64,000 nucleotides of DNA from Rheinheimera salexigens (GTDB lineage Bacteria > Pseudomonadota > Gammaproteobacteria > Enterobacterales > Alteromonadaceae), in assembly GCF_001752395.1 (NCBI RefSeq), contig NZ_MKEK01000001.1, positions 433,466 through 497,465 on the forward strand, in the 5' to 3' direction. Below, one piece after another: positions 57,501 through 64,000 of this stretch; the stretch's first letter is position 1, and every line of letters starts with the position of its first letter. A program made the translations under genes and the position numbers. A model generated the notes under the pieces. The model was not told where the DNA came from and did not search any database. It was given only the letters and a program-made list of their open reading frames with translations.

Positions 57501-57885
57501 GTTAAAACAAAGTGCAGTTGATGCAGAAGAAGAGCAGATACGTAAACAAGTAACAGACTTATCTGATGCGGCACGCCAACAGTTTTATCTTGTCTTTAAA
57601 CAACAGGTTAAAGATCCCGATACTTACGCAGTGCTAAATTGGTGTTTTTTTGCTGGCGCGCATCATTTTTATTTAGGCGCTTGGCTGCGCGGTTTAATCA
57701 ACTTATTGGTCGCGGTTATAGGCATCGCTATGCTATTCAGCCCGTTCTGGCTGGCCGGTGTCGTACTGCTAGTGCTACTCAGTGCGGCTGAATTTTGGGC
57801 CTTATTTCGCTCGCAAATAATAGTACAGCATTATAATAATCAGTTGATGCAGAAAATTCTTAACCAACAGTCGATATTATCCTAG
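57475..57885 (+). CDS. TM2-domain protein
   Basis: A 136-residue protein. Residues 1-45 are charged and helical (LTHRLKQSAVDAEEEQIRKQVTDLSDAARQQFYLVF). Residues 48-115 hold the TM2 pair: AVLNWCFFAGAHHFYLGAWLRGLINLLVAVIGIAMLF, then WLAGVVLLVLLSAAEFWALFRSQIIVQHYN. TM2 proteins are small inner-membrane proteins of unknown role. The start lies inside the yidD frame (26-base overlap), so this is the last gene of a three-gene unit. Confidence 0.85.
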   Translation: MLNQMLTHRLKQSAVDAEEEQIRKQVTDLSDAARQQFYLVFKQQVKDPDTYAVLNWCFFAGAHHFYLGAWLRGLINLLVAVIGIAMLFSPFWLAGVVLLVLLSAAEFWALFRSQIIVQHYNNQLMQKILNQQSILS

Positions 57886-57960
57886 CCATTATTCGCTAAA
57901 AATAACCGCTATTTATTGCTATAGTCGCTGCCCTTTGCAACTTAATATAATTAACAAACT

Positions 57961-58512
57961 ATGCCTAGACTAACTATGCCTAAATTTTCCTGCACTACTG
58001 TATTATTAAGCTTGCTGTTAATGCTTAGCACTAATAACGTGCAAGCGAGTACCACAGAAACGACGGCAGATGTATTGCGCATTGCTATTCCAGCCGCTGC
58101 GTGGGGCCTCAGCCAGTATTACGCTGATGATGAAGGTACTAAGCAGTTTTATTATGGCTTTGCGACCAATATAGCTGTGACCTATGGTTTAAAAATGGCG
58201 ATTAGCAAACAAAGACCTAATGGTGAAGATGACGATGCGTTTCCGTCCGGGCATGCGTCGATGGCATTTCAAGGTGCGGCTTTTATTCAACAGCGTTATG
58301 GCTGGAAACAAGGGGCCGCCGCTTATGCTTTGGCTACTTATGTTGGCTATAGCCGAGTCAAAACAGATCAGCACGATAGTCGTGATGTTTTGGCTGGCGC
58401 CGCTGTGGGGATTTTAAGCAGCTACTTTTTTACTACCCGCTATCAAGGCTTTGCCATTCAACCTTACGCAACTAGCAATATGCTTGGACTCAATATTAGT
58501 AAGCGTTGGTAA
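57961..58512 (+). CDS. secreted PAP2-family phosphatase
   Basis: A 183-residue protein. A signal peptide or anchor helix (CTTVLLSLLLMLSTNNVQAS) precedes a PAP2 domain with KMAISKQRPNGED, FPSGHASMAF (catalytic His) and SRVKTDQHDSRDVLAG. It removes phosphate from lipids or small molecules in the envelope. Shorter than lipid phosphate phosphatases. In-frame ATG at 57976 is also possible; neither has a clear ribosome site. Confidence 0.88.
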   Translation: MPRLTMPKFSCTTVLLSLLLMLSTNNVQASTTETTADVLRIAIPAAAWGLSQYYADDEGTKQFYYGFATNIAVTYGLKMAISKQRPNGEDDDAFPSGHASMAFQGAAFIQQRYGWKQGAAAYALATYVGYSRVKTDQHDSRDVLAGAAVGILSSYFFTTRYQGFAIQPYATSNMLGLNISKRW

Positions 58513-58554
58513 AACAGCAGCTAAATGCCTTAGGGTGCTAGTCAAGCTATTGCG

Positions 58555-59316
58555 TTAGTTGCTGTTGTTATGATTAAAGTGCTGCTTTATGATTAAGCCA
58601 TACCCGCGCGGTTTATAGCCTAAATGCCATTCACGGATGCCGCTAACAAACGGGTTTTCGTGACCCATTTCACTCGCAATTTTTTGGTTAAGCTCACGCT
58701 CGTTAGCATCGGCTGGATCTTGGCGATGCCAGGCTAATAATAGCTGTTGTTGTTGGCGCGATAACGTTAAGCCATACTTATCGGCCATATAAAAATAAAT
58801 CCGCGCTATATCACCACGAATCGGCGGAGCAGGTTCAAAGCTACGTTGTTTAAAATCCACTTTTACCGGGCAAGATCCATGTTGTGCGGGTGTTGCTGGC
58901 AGCATGGCAAATTGATAGTTACTACGATCGCCATTCACTTCGCCGATTGCCGGCTTTAAGTTATATAAATCAGCTTCCATATTTTTAAATACGGCATCGG
59001 TTTTGACGCAGTTTTTGCGGCCACCGTTTTGCCAGCATTGCCGCTGATGGCCAAAATGATGCGCTGGCATCACATGTTCCCATTCAATTCTATTAGCGCG
59101 ATTAGCATTTTTACGTACTTGATAATTACAAGCGGCTAAATCGGGTAAGCCTTTTTTACCTTGCCATTGAATAGGGCAGTCACAGTAAAAACTGTTGCTA
59201 TAGGGGGCATAGATTGTTTGGGCGATAACTTTAGCTTGGCTAAAATTAGTCGGTGCGGCAACCAGCTGCATACTGGCAAAGCAAAGCCAAATGAGTATGA
59301 CTATTCGAGACTTCAT
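58555..59316 (-). CDS. endA: periplasmic endonuclease I
   Basis: A 253-residue protein with a signal peptide (residues 1-20, LVAAPT) and the endonuclease I (NucM/EndA) fold: NSFYCDCPIQWQGKKG, RIEWEHVMPAHHFGHQRQCWQNGGRKNC (catalytic His and metal site), then DLYNLKPAIGEVNGDRSNYQF. Four or more Cys form disulfides. It cuts double-stranded DNA in the periplasm or outside. E. coli EndA is 235 residues. The start is at 59316 with the AGTAGTGAATG context. Confidence 0.92.
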   Translation of the reverse strand: MKSRIVILIWLCFASMQLVAAPTNFSQAKVIAQTIYAPYSNSFYCDCPIQWQGKKGLPDLAACNYQVRKNANRANRIEWEHVMPAHHFGHQRQCWQNGGRKNCVKTDAVFKNMEADLYNLKPAIGEVNGDRSNYQFAMLPATPAQHGSCPVKVDFKQRSFEPAPPIRGDIARIYFYMADKYGLTLSRQQQQLLLAWHRQDPADANERELNQKIASEMGHENPFVSGIREWHLGYKPRGYGLIIKQHFNHNNSN

Positions 59317-59412
59317 TCACTACTACCTAATAAACTCTTTTTAGAGTTATTGTTAACTGCTACTACAGTGAAACTACGAAAACTTAATGATTAACGGCTA
59401 AATGAATAGCCC

Positions 59413-62400
59413 TTAATCAGTACTAAATAAGGCTAATAAATCATCTGCTTTACCTTGCCATGGTTGCCCTTTGCCGCCGGCGAACATTTGGTCGGCTAAT
59501 TGTTGTTTATGCTGCTGTAAAAGTTGCACTTTTTGCTCAACGGTATTACTAGCAATAAGCTTGTATACAAACACCGATTTATTTTGGCCAATGCGATGCG
59601 CTCTATCTGTCGCTTGCGCTTCAGCGGCAGGGTTCCACCAAGGATCATAATGGATAACCGTGTCGGCTGCGGTTAAGTTTAAGCCGGTGCCCCCGGCTTT
59701 TAAACTAATTAAAAACACCCGGGTTTCACCTTGCTGAAAGGCATCAATTTGTTGTTGGCGATGTTTAGTTTGCCCAGTTAGTTTGCTGTAACTAATTTTT
59801 AAGGCTTTTAACTCGTCTTCAATCAGCGCAAGCATACTAGCAAATTGGCTAAATAATAAAATATTACGGCCTTCTTCTAGCATTTCTGGCAGGGTATCGC
59901 GCAACCATTGTAATTTAGCGTTGTTTTTAACAGAGCGGGCATGTTCAACCGGCACCAATCGTGCATCACAACAGGCTTGACGCAGTTTAAGTAAAGCGTC
60001 TAAAAATTGAATTTGACTGGCAGCAACGCCTTTTTGTAAAAACAATTCACGAACTTTAGTCTCCATGACTAAACGGATACTTTCATACAAGTTACGTTGG
60101 TCGGCTTCTAACTCTAATAACTGAATAATCTCGGTTTTTTCTGGCAATTCAGCTGCTACTTGGGCTTTAGTTCGGCGCAAGATAAACGGTGCTATGCGTT
60201 GTTTTAAGGCATGGGCGCGTTCCATATCGCCATGCTTTTCTATCGGTTTCCGATAAACCTTATTAAAATGGGTATCGTTGCCAAGCAACCCTGGTAAAAC
60301 AAAGTCAAAAATCGACTTTAATTCACCTAAATGATTTTCTAGCGGCGTACCTGTTAACGCTAATTTAAAATCGGCTTTCAACATTCGTACGGCTTTTGCT
60401 GCTTGGCTGCCAGCATTTTTAATATGCTGCGCTTCATCTAAGATCACGGTTGATAAGGGTTGCAACTGATAGTACTTATGATCACGAACCACTAACGGAT
60501 AAGTTGTCACAATGACATCGTAATCCATTAGCTGATTAAATAAAGCTTGGCGTTTATTGCCATGTACTTGCAATACCCGTAATTGCGGCGTAAAGCGAGC
60601 GGCTTCGTTTAACCAGTTGCCAAGTACGCTGGTAGGACAAATAATTAATGCCGGATGCTTTAATTGGCCCTGTTGTTTTTGTAATAGTAATAAACTAAGC
60701 GTTTGTAGGGTTTTACCCAGCCCCATATCATCGGCTAATATTCCGCCTAAGCCATACTGGCGTAAAAACTCTAACCAGTTTAAGCCTTGGTGTTGATAAT
60801 CTCTTAACGATGCTTGTAAGCCTTCAGGCACATCACAGACATCAATACCACTAAAGTTATGTAACAGTTGACTTAGCTTCTGTGCTCTTTGCGCATTTAT
60901 AAACTTTAAGTCTTTGCCCAATTCCTCTGGCAGCAGTGCGGCTTTAAAAGCGGGTAGCTCTAAACTAAATGCGGGTTTAGATGGATTAAGCAACTGTAAA
61001 ATAGTGTCGATAAAAGGCTGTATTAGCTCAGGCGATAACGCTAATTTGCCTTGTGGCAATGATAGCCAAATTGGCTTATTAGCTTCAGGCAAACCGTGTT
61101 GACGTAACCACTGGCTAATTAAAGGCAGTAGCGGGACTTGCTGGCCATCAATATCCACTTGTACGGCTAATGAAAAACCACCACTGTTACTATCTTCTAC
61201 CTGCAAATAAGGCGCTTCAACTAGGATATCTAAATTAAAGTCTTCATCACGCTGGATGATCCAACCTTGTTGCTCTAATTGTGGTAATGCTTCTAATAAT
61301 GGCTTCCATAACAACGGATTGTCAGGGCCGCTGCCGGCATTAAAGCAGCTATGTTCAGGCCAAGGTGGGGTGACAATATCGACTTGCTGTAAATCTAAAG
61401 CAATTAACTGCTCTAAAGCATCGACTTCGCTGCCACGGCTGCGCTTAATAAATACGCTATCTTCGCCATCAAATTGTTCTGTTTGCGGCTGGGTTAAATT
61501 TAGCGGTAGTAAATAATCAGCATAATTAAACTGCAAAATGGCAACAGGTTCACGCCGTTGTTTAGGTTGCAAAGCTAACATTTTTAACTGCAGTACTGGC
61601 TTTGGCTCGGTGCTAATTTGTTTAACGCCAGAGGCAATCGGCACAGGTAAGGCTTGATTATTAAACAACTGCTGCAGCCGACCTATACTGGACGCCAACG
61701 CTTTTTGCGGGATCGGTGGGATTTTTTTTAATAAGCGCAATTGCTGGCTATTAAGATCAGTATCGAGTTCTCCCAAGGTATAGGTATTGGTATTCAAATA
61801 ACAAGGCGGCTCAGTGTACACCACTTCTAGCTTAGTATTTTCGTCATCACCAGACCAGGTTAATTGCTGACCCGCTTCAGTACTGTGCCAACGAAATTGC
61901 ATTTTTTGCGTGGCACCCCAGCGAATAGTGTGCCTGGCCTCACTAAAAAATACCCGTCCGGTTTCCAGTAACTGCTGCAGTAACTGATAACCCCATTCCC
62001 CTTCTAATAGCGGCAGATCATGCTGGCTCTGAGCGCGGAAATAAGACAGTAAGCGATAATCTTGCAAATCTATCCAAGGCGGCATAGTAGGGCTAACTAA
62101 ATCATATTTACCAATAGCAGTGCCTTTGGTATAGCCACCTTTTTTACTAATACGCACCCGTCGAGGGTTAAGCTGCAGCCCAGCTTGACCATAAGACAGC
62201 AAATATAAAATGCTGTCTTTATCATCAGACTTAGGTTGCATGGTTTGTTCGACTTGGCTAAACCAATTGTCTAGCGCTCGTAATGGCTGCTGTTGTAGTT
62301 GCAGTTTATAATGCTGATAGTCGCGCTGCAGTTTAAGTAAAACGGCCAGTACATGCTTGCAACTGGCACCCACTGGGCAAGTACACCGATTTTGCAGTTG

Positions 62401-62625
62401 CCACTGGCCATTTTGTTGCGAGAAACTGATGTATTGACGATAGGGCGCAAAGGCCGCCCCCCATACTTGCGCCGTAATATCGGATAGATCGTCGTTATAC
62501 TCGAGCTTTAATACTTTACCTGCTTGCAGGTAAGCCTGAGCGCGATGAAACGTTGCCGTATCAAACCACTGTTGCAGTTGTTGTTGATTAAATGGCGAAG
62601 CAGATAAATCCGTCATAGCACCCAA
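59413..62625 (-). CDS. SNF2-family helicase with SWIM zinc finger, TTG start
   Basis: A 1070-residue protein. An N-terminal SWIM zinc finger is at C81-x-C83-x5-C89-x-H91. A long bacterial-type middle domain (residues 150-600) leads to SNF2 helicase motifs: DDMGLGKT (Walker A, about 633), LDEAQHIKN, LTGTPLEN and the C-terminal QATDRAHRIGQ. It belongs to the bacterial HepA/RapA-like SNF2 group that remodels protein-DNA complexes. The reading frame allows TTG 62625, which has GAGG 7 bases upstream, or ATG 62616, which has it 16 bases away; TTG is more likely. Confidence 0.92.
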   Translation of the reverse strand: MGAMTDLSASPFNQQQLQQWFDTATFHRAQAYLQAGKVLKLEYNDDLSDITAQVWGAAFAPYRQYISFSQQNGQWQLQNRCTCPVGASCKHVLAVLLKLQRDYQHYKLQLQQQPLRALDNWFSQVEQTMQPKSDDKDSILYLLSYGQAGLQLNPRRVRISKKGGYTKGTAIGKYDLVSPTMPPWIDLQDYRLLSYFRAQSQHDLPLLEGEWGYQLLQQLLETGRVFFSEARHTIRWGATQKMQFRWHSTEAGQQLTWSGDDENTKLEVVYTEPPCYLNTNTYTLGELDTDLNSQQLRLLKKIPPIPQKALASSIGRLQQLFNNQALPVPIASGVKQISTEPKPVLQLKMLALQPKQRREPVAILQFNYADYLLPLNLTQPQTEQFDGEDSVFIKRSRGSEVDALEQLIALDLQQVDIVTPPWPEHSCFNAGSGPDNPLLWKPLLEALPQLEQQGWIIQRDEDFNLDILVEAPYLQVEDSNSGGFSLAVQVDIDGQQVPLLPLISQWLRQHGLPEANKPIWLSLPQGKLALSPELIQPFIDTILQLLNPSKPAFSLELPAFKAALLPEELGKDLKFINAQRAQKLSQLLHNFSGIDVCDVPEGLQASLRDYQHQGLNWLEFLRQYGLGGILADDMGLGKTLQTLSLLLLQKQQGQLKHPALIICPTSVLGNWLNEAARFTPQLRVLQVHGNKRQALFNQLMDYDVIVTTYPLVVRDHKYYQLQPLSTVILDEAQHIKNAGSQAAKAVRMLKADFKLALTGTPLENHLGELKSIFDFVLPGLLGNDTHFNKVYRKPIEKHGDMERAHALKQRIAPFILRRTKAQVAAELPEKTEIIQLLELEADQRNLYESIRLVMETKVRELFLQKGVAASQIQFLDALLKLRQACCDARLVPVEHARSVKNNAKLQWLRDTLPEMLEEGRNILLFSQFASMLALIEDELKALKISYSKLTGQTKHRQQQIDAFQQGETRVFLISLKAGGTGLNLTAADTVIHYDPWWNPAAEAQATDRAHRIGQNKSVFVYKLIASNTVEQKVQLLQQHKQQLADQMFAGGKGQPWQGKADDLLALFSTD

Positions 62626-62809
62626 TACTTTACCTCAAAGGCGTTATGCTACCGCAGATTGGCTAGAAGCCAAAGCCATCCAGAAAATAATGCTTAGATA
62701 TGGCCAATTTTAAACTGGTTTTATTAGCTAAAGCCGACTATGGTTAGCGAGTATTAACTTGATGATACAACAGTAAATTTAAGCATAAGTGGCAAGGTAG
62801 GAAACAATA

Positions 62810-63388
62810 ATGATTAAAAAAATTCTAATAACATTACTGGTATTGCTGGCTATCCCTTTAATAACAGCATTATTTGTTAAAAACCAATATGTGGTCACCA
62901 CCCAAGTTATCATTAAACAACCCGTTCCCGTTGTGTTTGATTATATTCGATTTTTAGCTAACCAAGATAACTTTAGCGTTTGGGCCAATATTGACCCTGA
63001 AATGAGTAAATCTTACCGGGGTATTGATGGCACGGTCGGTTTTGTTGCGGCTTGGCACAGTGAACACCCAGATGTAGGTACGGGAGAGCAAGAAATTATC
63101 GCGATTGTAGAAGAGCAGCGAATTGATTACGAACTTCGCTTCTTAGAGCCTTTTACCGCCACCGCGCCGGCGCAAATGTTAACCAAAGCAATTGGCCCAG
63201 ATGAAACAGAAGTCACTTGGATTTTTGAAGGTAGCATGCCTTATCCAATGAATTTGATGCTGTTATTTGTCGATATGGAAGCCATGATTGGCGAAGATTT
63301 ACAGCAGGGTTTAGATAATTTAAAACTCATATTAGAAACACCACCAGTGCAAAAAGTCATGCTAACTCAAGTTGCTTTAAGCCACTAA
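62810..63388 (+). CDS. SRPBCC / polyketide-cyclase-like membrane-anchored protein
   Basis: A 192-residue protein with one N-terminal membrane helix (ILITLLVLLAIPLITALFV) and a START-like fold: VVTTQVIIKQPVPVVFDYIRFLANQDNFSVWA, then EQEIIAIVEEQRIDYELRFLEPFTATA and TEVTWIFEGSMPYPMNLMLLF. Such proteins bind hydrophobic ligands; the ligand is unknown. GTAGGAAACAATA precedes ATG 62810. Confidence 0.88.
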   Translation: MIKKILITLLVLLAIPLITALFVKNQYVVTTQVIIKQPVPVVFDYIRFLANQDNFSVWANIDPEMSKSYRGIDGTVGFVAAWHSEHPDVGTGEQEIIAIVEEQRIDYELRFLEPFTATAPAQMLTKAIGPDETEVTWIFEGSMPYPMNLMLLFVDMEAMIGEDLQQGLDNLKLILETPPVQKVMLTQVALSH

Positions 63389-63453
63389 CTTGCTAATTGT
63401 TAATTATATGCTAAATATTAGGTTATTGTTAATTTAAGTTTGCAGGACATTGG

Positions 63454-64000
63454 ATGTCATTAGCGGTGGTGTATAGCAGGGCGCGATATGGATTAGACGC
63501 GCCTTTGGTAACGGTAGAAGTGCATATTAGTAATGGTTTACCCGCATTTCAGTTAGTGGGTTTACCAGAAACCTCGGTAAAAGAATCTCGCGATCGTGTC
63601 CGTAGCGCTATGGTTAATAGCGGCTTTGCTTTTCCTGATCGTAAAATTACTGTTAACTTAGCCCCAGCGGACTTACCTAAAGAGGGTGGCCGTTTTGATT
63701 TACCTATTGCTTTAGGCATTATCGTGGCCAGTGGCCAATTAGCCGAAAAAAGTTTATTGGGTTTTGAATTTTGCGGTGAATTAGCTTTGTCCGGTGAAAT
63801 TCGGCAAATATTAGGCGAAATACCGGTGGCTATTGCCTGTCGTGAAGCTAAGCGAGCCATTGTATTACCGATGTTAAATGCTCAGCAAGCCCAGCAAGTG
63901 TCTAATGTCACTGTGCATGGTGCCGAGCACTTATTGCAAGTGCATAGTTTTTTATTGGCTCAACAAGCCTTACCACAAATTCCGCCACTACCTGTTGCTG
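63454..64000 (+). CDS. comM: YifB/ComM AAA ATPase, partial (runs off window)
   Basis: The first 182 codons are present and the frame is open to the window end. The N-terminus reads LAVVYSRARYGLDAPLVTVEVHISNGLPAFQLVGLP, then ETSVKESRDRVRSAMVNSGF, NLAPADLPKEGGRFDLPIALGI and EFCGELALSGEIRQI. These are the Mg-chelatase-like N-terminal blocks of ComM, the helicase that helps branch migration in natural transformation. AGGA 6 bases before ATG 63454. The AAA Walker motifs lie beyond 64000. Confidence 0.93.
   Translation, partial: MSLAVVYSRARYGLDAPLVTVEVHISNGLPAFQLVGLPETSVKESRDRVRSAMVNSGFAFPDRKITVNLAPADLPKEGGRFDLPIALGIIVASGQLAEKSLLGFEFCGELALSGEIRQILGEIPVAIACREAKRAIVLPMLNAQQAQQVSNVTVHGAEHLLQVHSFLLAQQALPQIPPLPVA

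Noticed and set aside
1..64000. CRISPR array, tRNA or rRNA genes, or intact IS element
   Set aside because: No regularly spaced direct repeats, no cloverleaf-like segments, no rRNA-like tracts and no transposase frames were seen on reading the window.

Overview
The window looks like a chromosomal segment from a moderately AT-rich gammaproteobacterium. The likely relatives are the Rheinheimera / Alishewanella / Arsukibacterium group (Alteromonadales-Chromatiaceae borderland). That placement is an inference from the proteins: E. coli-like LdhA, YqfB, EndA, ComM and YidD, several TonB-dependent receptors, CspA-type cold-shock genes, a PEP-CTERM protein and many small families common in marine gammaproteobacteria. 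No rRNA, tRNA, CRISPR array or intact insertion sequence was seen.

Region 1 (1-2.75 kb) is the distal end of an integron cassette array. Successive one-gene cassettes lie on one strand and are separated by attC sites. For two cassettes the R'' box matches the first bases of the same cassette exactly, as expected from excised-circle recombination. Cargo: a small membrane protein, a CPBP-family membrane protease, a secreted DUF302 protein, another small membrane protein and a CsaA-like tRNA-binding protein. No integrase is in the window.

Region 2 (2.8-25.5 kb) is mostly single genes read left to right: a small MscS channel, a HerA-like ATPase, a secreted protein with a phospholipase A2-like CCxxHD motif, two near-identical cold-shock genes with a shared 5' leader flanking a Crp/Fnr regulator, many small conserved proteins, an RluA-type pseudouridine synthase, a diguanylate cyclase, a BcrC-like PAP2 phosphatase, a VWA protein with five tandem Ig-like repeats, and a meso-diaminopimelate dehydrogenase. 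Two decayed genes lie in this part.

Region 3 (25.5-37.7 kb) is metal and regulator rich. An iron-type TonB receptor has a Fur-like box and lies downstream of a PadR-HAAS pair with its own operator. A MerR regulator of the divalent-metal class is divergent from a second TonB receptor with a His/Asp/Glu-rich N-terminus, and the promoter between them has the 19-bp spacer typical of MerR control. Several VOC-fold genes, ldhA and a LysR-VOC divergent pair follow.

Region 4 (37.8-51.2 kb) holds a CynX-like MFS transporter, a K+-channel / YbdG-like MscS pair, an M28 lipoprotein peptidase, an MgtC-family protein, a phospholipase-D lipoprotein, an NYN protein, a TRIC channel and an orphan PEP-CTERM protein.

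Region 5 (51.3-57.9 kb) is the most interesting block. It is a tightly overlapped three-gene operon encoding a very Gln-rich SMC/MukB-like ATPase, a MukE-like small partner and a MukF-like kleisin, in the order B-E-F and without the JetD/MksG nuclease gene of Wadjet systems. It is followed by a compact DUF4177-yidD-TM2 cluster. Region 6 (57.9-64 kb) has a PAP2 phosphatase, endonuclease I, a SWIM-SNF2 helicase, an SRPBCC protein and the start of comM, which runs off the window.
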